The notes: generated by a model not told the origin, from the sequence alone. A stretch of 64,000 bases of DNA from Desulfotomaculum copahuensis (GCF_001655685.1 NZ_LYVF01000009.1:59417-123416); one strand, 5' to 3'; shown: positions 29,555 through 39,010, counted from the first letter of the stretch. Numbers and translations: made by a program.

Positions 29555-30815
29555 TCAATCCCCCTGTTTTGACCGGTCCGTTGACCGGCAGCAGCATGCG
29601 TACGCGGGTTTCTCCCGGTCTGCTTTCCAGGAGCAACCCGAATTCGCGGCCAAAATGAATCTTGAGCCTTTCATCGACATTGCGGAGGCCGATACCGCGT
29701 TCCGTCCGCCCGGGCAGGGCTAACTGCGGCCGTTTTAGATTCAGGCGCAGCGTCTCCAGTACGGCGGGCGGAATGCCCACCCCGTCGTCCACCACATGGA
29801 TTTCCACCCGGTCTTCCCGCGCCTGGGCGGTAATCAACAGGCCGCCCGTACCTTCCTTGGGCTCCAGACCATGAATGCAGGCGTTTTCCACCAGCGGCTG
29901 CAGGCTTAAAAAAGGCACCGGCAGGTCCAACAACCGCTCGTCGAGATCAATACGCGTTTTCAGACGCTCCCCGAAACGGGTTTGCTGAATGGTTAGATAG
30001 CTTTGTACATATTTCAGTTCCTGGTGCAGCGGCACCAGTTCCGCCGGGTGCTGCACATTATAGCGCAGCAGGTTGGACAGGGCGTAAAGTGTCTTTAAAG
30101 CCTTGTCGTTTTCATGCAAAGTGACCAGACTGGTGATTACATTTAATGTGTTAAAAAGAAAATGCGGTTTGATCTGCGCCTGCAGGTTTTTCAATTCCGC
30201 CATGCGCAGGCTGTTTTCCAGTTCGGCCCTGGTTTTGGCCTCATGCATGGAGCGCAGTTTTTCCCTGTTTTTCTGTTCCTGGACACTGGCCCGGTAAATC
30301 AACTCGGTAATATAGTTGACCACGTACTGAATGAGCTGGGAGGCTGCCTGGCATTTTTCCGGGGTAAAAACCTGAATCTCCTGGAAGGTTTTGATCAAAT
30401 GTTCCCGGTCCAGCCCCAGATCGGCGGTGGCGCGCAGCATTTCCCCGATACCTTGCTCTCCGGGAGGGGTCAGGTGCATCTGACCGCAGGTAATCGACCC
30501 CCAGAACTGTTCATTCACCACCAGCGGTACGGCCATGAGCATGATCCCGGCATGACAGGTGCCGTAACACACCTCTCCGGTGGCTGCCGTCTTGAAGCCT
30601 ACTTCGGCGTTTGAGCGGATGCAGCGTCTCAATCCTTCCGGCGTGGAGCGGACGCTGGAACAAAAACCGTAAAAAAACTCATGTTCCACCAGCGGATTTC
30701 CGTCTACATCATTGATATCAATGGTAATGTCGGTGGCGTTGGTAAAACTTTCAATTATCTTCAAGAACTTGTCCCGTTCAATCAGATGCAGCAGGTTTTC
30801 CCGGCTGTAGCGCAT
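29523..30815 (-). CDS. PocR-domain sensor histidine kinase (LytS/YesM-type)
   Basis: The 430-residue product has an N-terminal PocR ligand-sensing domain (residues about 10-180, with Cys-rich CSSVRSTPEGLRRCIRSNAE, GEVCYGTCHAGI and GSITCGQMHL). A coiled-coil linker follows, then a His_kinase domain with the phospho-acceptor His in LQAQIKPHFLFNTLNVI near 220-236, and a HATPase domain (LVENACIHGLEP near 321; VDDGVGIPP near 350). No membrane segment is seen, so it is probably cytoplasmic. The ATG at 30815 follows GGGAGGAATCTGT; a frame extension to 30995 lacks this support. Confidence 0.9.
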   Translation of the reverse strand: MRYSRENLLHLIERDKFLKIIESFTNATDITIDINDVDGNPLVEHEFFYGFCSSVRSTPEGLRRCIRSNAEVGFKTAATGEVCYGTCHAGIMLMAVPLVVNEQFWGSITCGQMHLTPPGEQGIGEMLRATADLGLDREHLIKTFQEIQVFTPEKCQAASQLIQYVVNYITELIYRASVQEQKNREKLRSMHEAKTRAELENSLRMAELKNLQAQIKPHFLFNTLNVITSLVTLHENDKALKTLYALSNLLRYNVQHPAELVPLHQELKYVQSYLTIQQTRFGERLKTRIDLDERLLDLPVPFLSLQPLVENACIHGLEPKEGTGGLLITAQAREDRVEIHVVDDGVGIPPAVLETLRLNLKRPQLALPGRTERGIGLRNVDERLKIHFGREFGLLLESRPGETRVRMLLPVNGPVKTGGLNDVQHIAGGR

Positions 30816-30891
30816 ACAGATTCCTCCCGTTCCTGAAACAATTATAACAAATTTGCCGCCCGGCGGGTATGTTAAGGTTTTCCGGCCGGAG

Positions 30892-30924
30892 GGGGTAAAA
30901 ATAATAACAGACGGGGTAAAAATA
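30892..30924. repeat. 12-bp direct repeat, candidate response-regulator operator
   Basis: GGGGTAAAAATA occurs at 30892-30903 and again at 30913-30924, start-to-start distance 21 bases (two helical turns). It is in the divergent region between the kinase and the permease, the expected binding place for the AraC-type regulator. Confidence 0.55.
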
Positions 30925-31010
30925 GTTTCAGCCTGTTCCTGTTCGTCATATGACAGGGCTAAAATATTTGACAATCCTGGTATATTACCTGTCAAGGGAT
31001 GCCGCTGAAA

Positions 31011-31040
31011 TTGTCGAAAATCTGTTGCATGTCTTATATA
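31011..31040 (+). promoter_or_regulatory. Possible promoter of the amino-acid permease gene
   Basis: TTGTCG at 31011-31016 and TATATA at 31035-31040 are 18 bases apart in the 393-base divergent region. No gene was seen in that region. The match is partial. Confidence 0.35.
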
Positions 31041-31208
31041 TCAGGTAATTTAAAAAGCGGGGAGGGGTTGAGGCCGGCGTTGACAGCGGGTGTTGAGCGC
31101 TATTGTGGTCAAAGCACCGGATTTTACGGGTAGAAAGGGCGGGATGTGTTCATATACCGTCAATGATATCTGTAAAGTGAAGAAATCAAACCAAAAGGAG
31201 GTAATGAT

Positions 31209-32612
31209 ATGCTCGAGCAGCCAAAAGAAGAGCTACACCGGGGTTTGCAGGAAAGGCATATCCAGTTAATCGCCCTCGGTGGAGCAATCGGAGTGGGCCT
31301 GTTCCTCGGTTCGGCCACCGCCATTAAAACAGCCGGTCCGGCACTGATGCTTTCCTATGTCATCGGCGGCCTGGCCATATTCATCATCATGCGGGCGCTC
31401 GGCGAACTGGCCGTGGCCTACCCGGTTTCCGGCTCTTTCAGCGCCTACGCCAACCGTTTTTTAGGCCCTCTGGCCGGGCACGTCACCGGTTGGACTTACT
31501 GGTTCATGTGGCTGACCACCTGCATGGCGGAAATCACCGCCATCGGTGTTTACGTAAAATTCTGGATTCCCGGCATGCCCCAGTGGATTCCGCCGTTGAT
31601 CGCCCTGGTGGCCATGACCATCGTCAACCTGATTGCCGTCAAGGCTTACGGTGAATTTGAATTCTGGTTCGCCATCATTAAAGTGGTGACCATCGTGGTG
31701 ATGATTATTGTCGGCGCCGGTATGATTTTCTTCGGCCTGGGCAATCACGGGGTGGCCCTCGGCTTTAGCAACCTGTGGTCCCATGGCGGTTTCTTCCCCA
31801 AAGGATTCAGCGGCATAATCATGGCTTTGGTGATGGTGATGTTCGCCTACCTGGGAGTGGAACTGATCGGCGTGACGGCAGGTGAAGCGCAGCACCCCGA
31901 AAAAGCTATTCCTTCGGCCATCGACAAGGTGCTCTACCGGATTTTGATCTTCTATGTCGGTGCGCTGGTGGTGATTATGTCCATCTATCCCTGGAATGAA
32001 ATCGGGACCAAGGGCAGTCCGTTTGTGATGACCTTCGCCAAAATCGGTATTCCGGCGGCGGCCGGCATCATCAACTTCGTGGTGCTCACGGCGGCCCTTT
32101 CTTCCTGCAACAGCGGCCTGTTCAGCACCGGGCGCATGCTCTACAACCTGGCGCTGCAGAAAAACGCCCCGGCATTTTTCGGCAAGTTGAGCCGGACAGG
32201 AGTTCCTTTTGTGGGCATTATTTTCTCCTCCATCTGCCTTTTGTTGGGTGTGGTGCTCAATTACCTGGTGCCCGCACAGGTATTCATTTACGTAACCAGT
32301 GTGGCCACCTTGGGAGCCATCTTTGTCTGGGGTCTGATCCTGGTGGTGCAGATGAAATTCCGGAAAACGCTGAGCCCGGATCAGCTGGCCAAAGTGACCT
32401 ACCGCACGCCGGGTTATCCGGTGGCCAACTGGATTGTACTGGCTTTCCTGGCCTTTGTGGTAGTCCTGTTGTTCTTTACTCCGGATACCCGGATTGCCCT
32501 GTACGTGGGTGTAATCTGGTTTGCCGTGGTCATTGCGGCCTACTATCTCCTCGGGTTGCACCGGAGGGACAGCGGGCGCCTGCAGCCTGAGCCGGCCAAG
32601 AAAATCCTGTAA
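31209..32612 (+). CDS. Amino-acid permease of the APC superfamily (AAT family; alanine likely)
   Basis: The 467-residue product has 12 membrane helices and the AAT-family signature start RGLQERHIQLIALGGAIGVG at 12-31 followed by GLFLGSATAIKTAGPA. FSAYANRFLGPLAGHVTGWT near 78-97 also fits. It imports neutral amino acids by proton symport. The substrate is inferred: alanine dehydrogenase and alanine racemase follow, so D/L-alanine, glycine or serine are the best candidates. AAAAGGAGGTAATGAT precedes the ATG. Confidence 0.88.
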   Translation: MLEQPKEELHRGLQERHIQLIALGGAIGVGLFLGSATAIKTAGPALMLSYVIGGLAIFIIMRALGELAVAYPVSGSFSAYANRFLGPLAGHVTGWTYWFMWLTTCMAEITAIGVYVKFWIPGMPQWIPPLIALVAMTIVNLIAVKAYGEFEFWFAIIKVVTIVVMIIVGAGMIFFGLGNHGVALGFSNLWSHGGFFPKGFSGIIMALVMVMFAYLGVELIGVTAGEAQHPEKAIPSAIDKVLYRILIFYVGALVVIMSIYPWNEIGTKGSPFVMTFAKIGIPAAAGIINFVVLTAALSSCNSGLFSTGRMLYNLALQKNAPAFFGKLSRTGVPFVGIIFSSICLLLGVVLNYLVPAQVFIYVTSVATLGAIFVWGLILVVQMKFRKTLSPDQLAKVTYRTPGYPVANWIVLAFLAFVVVLLFFTPDTRIALYVGVIWFAVVIAAYYLLGLHRRDSGRLQPEPAKKIL

Positions 32613-32639
32613 CTTGCGCTCATTCCAACGGTTGTCATT

Positions 32640-32682
32640 GGACCCCGCCGCATAAAGAAAGAACGGACATCCGGCGGGGTCC
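32640..32682 (+). terminator. Hairpin after the permease gene
   Basis: GGACCCCGCCG at 32640-32650 pairs with CGGCGGGGTCC at 32672-32682 around a 21-base loop. It is followed by TCCATTT, a weak U-run. Confidence 0.5.
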
Positions 32683-32920
32683 TCCATTTAACCATAATAG
32701 CGGCGGCGTAACGTTTGCTTGAAGTTTTTTTAAAAACCAGGCATTGATTGAGCTTAACAACAATAGAGGGCAAACCGGTCAAAATTTTAATAGCGCCGGG
32801 CAAGAAAGTAGCACGTATTTTGTGTAAAATATGAGAAAATAGATAACAGGAAGCGTGTATCGTGCACCGTTAACTATGCGCTGCGCAAGGGTATAAACAC
32901 TTAAAAGGGGGTACGTGAAG
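32683..32920. other. Noncoding gap between permease and ald
   Basis: The permease-ald gap totals about 308 bases, including the preceding hairpin. I see no gene; it is AT-rich and probably contains the ald promoter, though no clear -35/-10 pair was found. Confidence 0.4.
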
Positions 32921-34066
32921 ATGATTATTGGTGTTCCCAAAGAAATTAAAGACAACGAATACCGGGTGGGCATCACCCCGGCCGGAGTGGAGGCTTTCGT
33001 TAAATCCGGCCATCAGGTGGTCATCGAAGCCGGCGCCGGTCTGGGCAGCGGCATCGCCGACGACGCCTACGTGGCCGCCGGTGCGCGCATGCTGCCCGCA
33101 CCGAAGGATGTGTACGCGCAGGCGGACATGATCATGAAGGTCAAAGAACCCCTGCCGTCGGAGTACGATCTGTTCAAAGAGGGACAGCTGCTGTTCACCT
33201 ACCTGCACCTGGCTCCGGAGCCGGAGTTGACCAAAGCGCTGCTGAACAAAAAAGTGGCCGGTGTGGCCTATGAAACCATTCAGACCAACCGGGGCGCCCT
33301 GCCCCTGCTGATGCCGATGAGTGAAGTGGCCGGCCGCATGTCGATTCAGATTGGCGCCCAGTTCCTGGAAAAACAGTACGGCGGCTGCGGCGTGCTGCTG
33401 GGTGGCGTGCCGGGCGTGCTGCCTGGCAAGGTGGCCATCGTCGGCGGCGGCACCGTTGGTACCAATGCAGCCAAAGTAGCCATCGGCCTGGGCGCCGAGG
33501 TTACCATCCTGGACAACAGCGCCGACCGGCTGCGCTATCTGGACGACATTTTCGGCGCCCGGGTGAAGACATACATGTCCAACAGCTATCATATCAAGGA
33601 AGCAGTGAAGGATGCCGATCTGGTTGTCGGTGCGGTGCTCATTCCCGGCGCCCGGACGCCCAAGCTGGTCACGGAGGATATGGTCAAAGCGATGAAGCCG
33701 GGCTCCGTAATTGTTGATGTGGCCATCGATCAGGGCGGCAGCGTGGAAACCGCCGACCGGGTGACCACACACACCAACCCGACCTATGTCAAGCACGGCG
33801 TCATCCACTACGCTGTGGCCAACATCCCCGGCGCGGTGGCCCGCACTTCCACCTTTGCCCTGACCAATGTCACCCTGCCCTACGCCCTGGAACTGGCCAA
33901 CAAGGGTCTGGCCCGGGCGGCCAAGGACGATATCGCCCTGGCCCGCGGCGTCAACGTGCTGGACGGCAAAATAACTTACAAAGCCGTGGCCGAAGGGCTG
34001 AATATGCCCTACACGCCGCTGAACGAACTGCTCGATGTGCCCGTTGATATGATGCGCATCGCCTAG
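32921..34066 (+). CDS. ald: Alanine dehydrogenase
   Basis: It deaminates L-alanine to pyruvate with NAD+. The 381-residue product has the N-terminal signature [20 protein letters not shown], substrate-binding [11 protein letters not shown] near 72, YLHLAPEP near 93, the NAD-binding [20 protein letters not shown] near 164-183 and [13 protein letters not shown] near 266. The ATG at 32921 is nine bases from AAAAGGGGG; a GTG at 32915 is too close. Confidence 0.94.
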   Translation: MIIGVPKEIKDNEYRVGITPAGVEAFVKSGHQVVIEAGAGLGSGIADDAYVAAGARMLPAPKDVYAQADMIMKVKEPLPSEYDLFKEGQLLFTYLHLAPEPELTKALLNKKVAGVAYETIQTNRGALPLLMPMSEVAGRMSIQIGAQFLEKQYGGCGVLLGGVPGVLPGKVAIVGGGTVGTNAAKVAIGLGAEVTILDNSADRLRYLDDIFGARVKTYMSNSYHIKEAVKDADLVVGAVLIPGARTPKLVTEDMVKAMKPGSVIVDVAIDQGGSVETADRVTTHTNPTYVKHGVIHYAVANIPGAVARTSTFALTNVTLPYALELANKGLARAAKDDIALARGVNVLDGKITYKAVAEGLNMPYTPLNELLDVPVDMMRIA

Positions 34067-34113
34067 CGCACCGGTTGTGCCTGACGGCGCACCGGTGTAG
34101 AATAGATAAAGCA

Positions 34114-34137
34114 AAGGCCTCTCGCCTGAGGGGCCTT
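34114..34137 (+). terminator. Hairpin between ald and alr
   Basis: AAGGCC and GGCCTT enclose a loop with a CTC/GAG extension. It lacks a U-run. A direct repeat GCGCACCGGT (34067 and 34088) lies just upstream. Confidence 0.35.
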
Positions 34138-34164
34138 CGCCGTATCTACAAGGGAGAGATGGTT

Positions 34165-35283
34165 ATGCTTACCCGTCCGGTCCGGGCGGAAGTCGACCTG
34201 GGCGCCGTTGCACACAATATAAGGCAAATCAAGGGGCTGTTAAAGCCGGGCACGGAGATGATGGCCGTGGTCAAGGCCGACGCCTACGGGCACGGCGCCC
34301 TGCCCGTGGCCCGGGTGGCTTTGGCCAACGGCGCCACCCGCCTGGCTGTGGCCATATTGAATGAAGCGCTGGCCCTGCGGGAGGGGGGCGTCACCGCGCC
34401 CATCCTGATCCTGGGCTATACGCCGGAAGAGCAGGCTGACATGCTGGTCGCCCGCGACATCACCCAGACCGTATTTACCATGGAAATGGCCCGGTCGCTC
34501 TCCGCCGCGGCGGTGAAAGCCGGCAAAACAGCCAAAGTGCACCTTAAAATCGACACCGGCATGAGCCGCATCGGTGTCACGCCGGAAGAAGCACCGGATT
34601 TCGCCGCTGCAGTGTCCGATCTGCCGGGCCTGGAAGTGGAAGGAGCTTTCACCCACATGGCCACCGCCGACGAAACGGACAAGTCCTTCACCCGCCGGCA
34701 GTTCGGCCGCTTTATGCAGGCCATGGACGGCATCGCCGCCCGGGGAATCAGCATTCCGGTCAAACACGTGGCCAACAGCGCGACCACCCTGGAGCTGCCC
34801 GAAATGCACCTGGATCTGGTGCGCCCGGGGATCATCATTTATGGCCTGTGGCCGTCGTCCGAAGTAAAGCGAATCATCGACCTGAAACCGGCCATGCAAC
34901 TCAAGGCCAGAGTGGCTTACGTCAAAGAAGTGCCGGGCGGCACCTCCGTCAGCTACGGGCGCAAATTTACCACCGCCGGCACGGCACGCATTGCCACCCT
35001 GCCCATCGGTTATGCCGACGGCTGGTCGCGTCTCTTGTCCAACAAAGCCGAAGTGCTTATTCACGGCCGGCGCGCCCCGGTAATCGGGCGGGTGTGCATG
35101 GACCAGTGCATGGTGGACGCGACCGGCATCCCGGATGTGCAGGTGGGCGACGAAGCCGTGCTCTTCGGCCGCCAGGGCGATCAGTTCCTGCCGGTGGAAG
35201 AACCGGCCGCCAAAATGGGCACCATCAACTACGAGCTGGTCTGCCTGATCAGCAAGCGGGTGCCGCGGGTGTATGTGGAGTAG
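34165..35283 (+). CDS. alr: Alanine racemase
   Basis: It interconverts L- and D-alanine for cell-wall synthesis. The 372-residue product has the PLP lysine in MAVVKADAYGHGALPVA near 33-49, KIDTGMSRIG near 130, VRPGIIIYGLWP near 219 and the catalytic Tyr in TSVSYGRKF near 258-266. The ATG at 34165 is eight bases after GGGAG; upstream in-frame starts overlap the ribosome site. Confidence 0.95.
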   Translation: MLTRPVRAEVDLGAVAHNIRQIKGLLKPGTEMMAVVKADAYGHGALPVARVALANGATRLAVAILNEALALREGGVTAPILILGYTPEEQADMLVARDITQTVFTMEMARSLSAAAVKAGKTAKVHLKIDTGMSRIGVTPEEAPDFAAAVSDLPGLEVEGAFTHMATADETDKSFTRRQFGRFMQAMDGIAARGISIPVKHVANSATTLELPEMHLDLVRPGIIIYGLWPSSEVKRIIDLKPAMQLKARVAYVKEVPGGTSVSYGRKFTTAGTARIATLPIGYADGWSRLLSNKAEVLIHGRRAPVIGRVCMDQCMVDATGIPDVQVGDEAVLFGRQGDQFLPVEEPAAKMGTINYELVCLISKRVPRVYVE

Positions 35284-35405
35284 GTTTTCCCGGACGCGCC
35301 GCTCTAGGATAAAACGCCGGCGTTCTACTGCGGGTGTATATGGAGCAGGTCTTCCACAAGTCCGTCACCGGCGGACTTGCCCGTGTACACCGGTGCCAGG
35401 ACCAA

Positions 35406-35427
35406 CCCCGGAGGTAGCTCTCCGGGG
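35406..35427 (+). terminator. Hairpin terminator after alr
   Basis: CCCCGGAG/CTCTCCGGGG is an 8-bp stem about 120 bases past the alr stop, followed by TATTGTCTT. Confidence 0.5.
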
Positions 35428-35462
35428 TATTGTCTTACTTAAATGAGCCAGTTCAGCGCAAA

Positions 35463-35492
35463 TTGACAAACCGCTCTTCCCGGTGCTATACT
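35463..35492 (+). promoter_or_regulatory. Sigma-A promoter of the flavin reductase gene
   Basis: A perfect TTGACA at 35463-35468 and TATACT at 35487-35492 have an 18-base spacer, about 78 bases before the gene. Confidence 0.7.
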
Positions 35493-35569
35493 CTACCTGG
35501 TACGATTTTGCCAGTTATGGTTTATATTTACCCGGCGGATTTGCCGCCAATCTTGGGAGGGTGGTTTAA

Positions 35570-36055
35570 ATGGCTGTAGAAGTAAAAATCGCGGTGAATA
35601 CTTTAATCTGGCCGGTTTGCCTGGTCGGGGCAAAGGAAAATGATAAACACAATGTGATGACCGCGGCCTGGGTCTCCCAGGTCTCGGCGAATCCCCTGCT
35701 GGTGATGGTCTCAGTCGCTCCGGGCCGCTATTCGCACGACATGATTGTCCGCACCGGTGAATTCATGGTCAGCGTGCTCAGTGCGGCGCAGCAGGAAGTA
35801 TCAACTTTCTGCGGCTCCCGTTCCGGCCGGGATGTGGACAAGATCGCCCGGCTCAATTTGCAAACAAAGCCGGCGGAGGCGATCAGCGTTCCCCGCCTGT
35901 CCGGCTGTGTGGCCAACCTGGAATGCAAAGTAACCGGACAGCATACGGCCGGTGATCACACCCTGTTCATCGGCGAAGTGGTGGCGGCCGATGTGGCAGC
36001 AGCAGATGTGCAGCCGCTGATCATGTACCGGGGGAAAACTGTGAGTATGCGGTGA
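35570..36055 (+). CDS. Flavin reductase-like / FMN-binding split-barrel protein
   Basis: The 161-residue product matches the flavin reductase-like domain: TLIWPVCLVGAKENDKHNVM near 11-30, AAWVSQVSANPLLVMVSVAP near 32-51, SVLSAAQQEVSTFCGSRSGR near 70-89. The electron donor and substrate are unknown. GGGAGGGTGG precedes the ATG. It is probably a single-gene transcript with its own promoter and terminator. Confidence 0.85.
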   Translation: MAVEVKIAVNTLIWPVCLVGAKENDKHNVMTAAWVSQVSANPLLVMVSVAPGRYSHDMIVRTGEFMVSVLSAAQQEVSTFCGSRSGRDVDKIARLNLQTKPAEAISVPRLSGCVANLECKVTGQHTAGDHTLFIGEVVAADVAAADVQPLIMYRGKTVSMR

Positions 36056-36107
36056 TGTAAGGCAAGTCAGGGAAAGCGGCTTGCCGGGTATAATAAATAT
36101 GCGCTAA

Positions 36108-36135
36108 AGAGCAGCCGGAGGGGCTGCTCTTTTTG
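36108..36135 (+). terminator. Rho-independent terminator of the flavin reductase gene
   Basis: AGAGCAGCC and GGCTGCTCT form a 9-bp stem with a five-base loop, followed by a run of T. Confidence 0.85.
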
Positions 36136-36219
36136 TGTCCGGATTTTTTTTGCGCGGGATAAAATAAGCGGGATTAAACAAAATATTATACAGGATTTAA
36201 AACTTCGAGGAGGGGCTTT

Positions 36220-36492
36220 ATGCACACCCTGAGCCATTTGCAGGAAGCATTGAACCAGAAGGAGCAGGCTTTGATGCAATACGTACGCTATATGCGGGAA
36301 GCCGAAGACAGTGAGAACCGGAAGCTTGCCGGCCTGTTTGCCGATTTGGCCAAGGCCGAGGAAAAACATATCGCAGTGATCCGGGATCAGTTGGCGGAAT
36401 CCTCCGGGCAAAGTGATGTCCTGAACAAATACCAGGAAATCAACCAGTATAACTCGCAGCATTCCACTTATCAGGAGATGCCGGAACAATAA
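36220..36492 (+). CDS. Small helical protein, possibly half-ferritin/rubrerythrin-like
   Basis: The 90-residue product is two long helices with the spacing EQALMQYVRYMREAED (17-32) and LAKAEEKHIAVIRDQL (44-59). This resembles the Glu...GluxxHis metal-ligand pattern of one half of a ferritin-like bundle, followed by a Gln/Asn/Ser-rich tail. It could dimerise to form a di-iron site, but this is inference. GAGGAGGGGC precedes the ATG. Confidence 0.6.
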   Translation: MHTLSHLQEALNQKEQALMQYVRYMREAEDSENRKLAGLFADLAKAEEKHIAVIRDQLAESSGQSDVLNKYQEINQYNSQHSTYQEMPEQ

Positions 36493-37079
36493 TTAAGGGT
36501 GTGCCGTAGGCGCTTCGTTCATCATAATGGTGCCGGACACCCAGTCCGTCAGCCATAATGCTCTTTCAAAAACTTTACCCCGGGTCCCAAGGAGTCCTTA
36601 AAATGTCTCTGATCCGGGAAGGAAATATGTAGTAACCTGGCGAACTTAGCAATAATTTGGATGGGATATTCTGGCCGTTACCGGAAATAATCTTGAATTT
36701 TCAGGTCTAGCAGTCCTATACTGCCCCGGCATACAGTTTTCTTGCTCACTGTACCGGCGCTTTTTTTGCCTGCGGTGGTGGTGTGGAATTATTGTAAAAA
36801 TTTTTTCGTTAAAAATTTATGGGTGACAGGAAGCTGTCCGGGTAATTGATTATAATCAACACTAAATCATATTTGGCACCGGTGTTGAAACAAGCCGGGC
36901 AGGCGTTCCCGGAACACCCGGGAACAACGGGATTCCCGCTGGACAGGCTTGCAGTGACTTCAAAGCCTCTTTTTCGCAATATACCGGGTCTTGTGCGATC
37001 CGGCATGTAATAACAGGTAAGGTCTGGTAACTATAGAGTATTTTAAGGCTGGCTAATTAATTGCTTGGGGGTCATATCT
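36493..37079. other. 587-base noncoding region before the CRISPR-Cas island
   Basis: No convincing gene is visible. It contains a perfect GTTCCCGG/CCGGGAAC hairpin at 36905-36925 and several AT-rich stretches (36790-36870) suited to promoters. The base composition drops compared with the chromosome to the left. This is where the accessory island begins. Confidence 0.5.
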
Positions 37080-37829
37080 TTGCACGCGTACATAAAGCTT
37101 CGCATGGAGCCGTCTACGCCGGCCGTGCCCATTCATTACAACTATCTGATCCAGTCCGCCATTTACGCCGCGCTGCCGGAGGAAACGGCCGCCCGCCTGC
37201 ACGACGGGGGTTTTCAAAACAGCGGGCGCAGCTATAAAATGTTTGCCTTTTCCCGGCTTCTGGGCAGGTTCAACCTGGACCGGACCGCGGGGACGATCGC
37301 TTTTCCGGAAACGGCAACCCTGGTGGTTACTTCGCCGGACGTGAAGTTTTTCCTGGCCCTGGTTAATAATTTGCTTTCCCGGAACCGTCTCCGCCTGGGA
37401 CAATCAATTTTCCGCGTGGAGGAGGTGCGCTTCGACGAACAGTTTGCGGACGATGGGGTATTGGCCGTGCGCACACTGTCACCGGTGGTGGCCTACAGTA
37501 CCCTTCTGCGGCCCGAAGGGGGGCGCTACACCTGTTATTACCAGCCGGGCGAGGGGGAGTTTGACAAGTTGATCACTGCCAACCTGGCGAAGAAGTACCA
37601 GGCCTTTCACGGCCGCCAGGCCCCGGAGGGGGAGGTCCGCGTACGCCCCCTGAACAGGCCGCGCCTGCATGTGACCACCTATAAGGGGACGGTGGTCAAG
37701 GGTTATACCTGCCCCCTGCAGCTGAGCGGCCCCAAAGAACTGCTGCAGACGGCCCTGGACGCCGGTCTGGGGGGCAAGGGCAGCATGGGGTACGGGTGTG
37801 TGGAGAAGGCGGGGGGAAGAAAGGCGTGA
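37080..37829 (+). CDS. cas6: CRISPR-associated endoribonuclease Cas6
   Basis: Cas6 cuts the precursor CRISPR RNA inside each repeat. The 249-residue product shows two ferredoxin-like halves, HYNYLIQSAIYAAL near 18-31 with a candidate catalytic His at 18, KMFAFSRLLGRF near 53, and the C-terminal Gly-rich RNA-binding loop DAGLGGKGSMGYGCVE near 228-243. The TTG at 37080 is eight bases after GGGGG; a TTG at 37065 lacks a ribosome site. It is the only cas6 in the island and presumably serves all the effectors. Confidence 0.9.
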   Translation: MHAYIKLRMEPSTPAVPIHYNYLIQSAIYAALPEETAARLHDGGFQNSGRSYKMFAFSRLLGRFNLDRTAGTIAFPETATLVVTSPDVKFFLALVNNLLSRNRLRLGQSIFRVEEVRFDEQFADDGVLAVRTLSPVVAYSTLLRPEGGRYTCYYQPGEGEFDKLITANLAKKYQAFHGRQAPEGEVRVRPLNRPRLHVTTYKGTVVKGYTCPLQLSGPKELLQTALDAGLGGKGSMGYGCVEKAGGRKA

Positions 37830-37972
37830 AAAGTTAACTTTAGCAAATTGATTTGCCTTAATAACGCCCGGCAAAGTATTTCGGTTAACCGCGTTACCGG
37901 GCATCAATAGATGACGTTAAAAGATGGCGTTAAACTGATTTTGCCAACCGCAGTTGCGTCTTGTATTACACG

Positions 37973-38878
37973 TTAACTTCCGCCGGGCTTGCCGACGATG
38001 CGCCTGAGCAGCTTGATCCTTTGCTCCCGGTAGAAAGTTTTCAAATCCTGCAGATTGAAAGGTTTAAGCATTTTGACCGGAAGCAGTTCAATCTTTTCCG
38101 CCTCCTGCATAGCTGCGGCAAGCCAGTACAGATCAAAGCCGGTATCTTTTTGGGCGGCCATTTTGGTCATTTCCATAAAGTCGAAGTACTCCCTGGATAG
38201 AAAATAAACATCAATAAAGTCGCGGGGTTCCGCCCGGCCGAACAAGGCCAGCATCTTATTGGCGGCGATGTCCTCCAGCCCGTCCACAAATGTTTTAATT
38301 CCGTTGATGTCAAGTTGTACCGGTGGTTTGAGCCTGAATGGAGCATCAAGGGCCAGGTCAACCTTTAATTCCTGCTCAATTAAAAACCTGACAAAGGTTG
38401 CCTGCCTCCTCTCCACCTTCACATCAAGACCGGCCGCATGAAGCTGGCTTTCAAATTCCCGCGCCGTTGGCGGCAGGGAAATGGCCTGATCAGTAAATAA
38501 ATCCAGATCGTCCGACTCACGGTGCTTGAGATAGCATACGGCCAGGGCCGTCCCTCCAGTGAAGTAAAAGTCACCGGTGCTGTTTACTTTGGTAAATATT
38601 TTTAACGTCTTTTTTTGCAAGGAATTAAGGCGCATAGTTATTTCTCTCCTCTGCGTTTCGGAATGCAAATATTCAGACCAGATTGTCCTTATTCCAGCCG
38701 GCAGAAACCTTTCGGTCAGTGTCTGTTCAATCTGATGGATGTCCAGTTTGGCGATGTCGGCGGCCGAACCTTCACACAGGATGGTCTTGGTAAGCCAGGT
38801 GGCAAAGGAAGGATTTTTTAAAACAGCCTCCGGCGTGCTCCAGAATAAAGCTTTTTCGCGGCTCTTGTCCAGACTCAA
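37973..38878 (-). CDS. AbiEii/AbiGii-type nucleotidyltransferase fused to an N-terminal helical domain
   Basis: The 301-residue product carries the AbiEii-toxin nucleotidyltransferase core: FYFTGGTALAVCYLKHRESD near 104-123 followed by DLDLFTD, and DINGIKTFVDGLEDIAANKM near 194-213. Residues 1-80 form a separate helical domain (EKALFWSTPEAVLKNPSF, RTIWSEYL). In related pairs this looks like the small protein encoded just upstream of such transferases, so this may be a fused antitoxin-toxin; that is inference. The TTG start follows GGGAGGG. It faces cas6 and divides it from the cas8b operon. Confidence 0.75.
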   Translation of the reverse strand: MSLDKSREKALFWSTPEAVLKNPSFATWLTKTILCEGSAADIAKLDIHQIEQTLTERFLPAGIRTIWSEYLHSETQRREITMRLNSLQKKTLKIFTKVNSTGDFYFTGGTALAVCYLKHRESDDLDLFTDQAISLPPTAREFESQLHAAGLDVKVERRQATFVRFLIEQELKVDLALDAPFRLKPPVQLDINGIKTFVDGLEDIAANKMLALFGRAEPRDFIDVYFLSREYFDFMEMTKMAAQKDTGFDLYWLAAAMQEAEKIELLPVKMLKPFNLQDLKTFYREQRIKLLRRIVGKPGGS

Positions 38879-38910
38879 TGACAGCCCTCCCGGGTGTTTT
38901 TAAGCAAGTG

Positions 38911-38985
38911 CTAAATCCTTATAGGTAGGCTAAATGGCAATAAAAACAATCGTTTCAATTCCTTGGCAGGGATACTAAAAAAATT
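38911..38985. repeat. Degenerate CRISPR repeat halves
   Basis: TCCTTATAGGTAGGCTAAA at 38915-38933 and GTTTCAATTCCTT at 38952-38964 look like the 3' and 5' halves of a Clostridial I-B repeat of the type GTTTCAATTCCTTATAGG followed by TAGGCTAAAAAC. The first contains the exact reverse complement of the last 12 bases of the window. A 15-bp direct repeat GCAATAAAAACAATC at 38937-38951 recurs at 39058-39072. This may be the decayed end of an array. Confidence 0.5.
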
Positions 38986-39010
38986 ATCTTTTAGGTTTAA
39001 ATAAAAACTA

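Noticed and set aside
36809..37006. 65-codon minus-strand frame before cas6
   Set aside because: No ribosome site or family features; the region is better read as promoter DNA.
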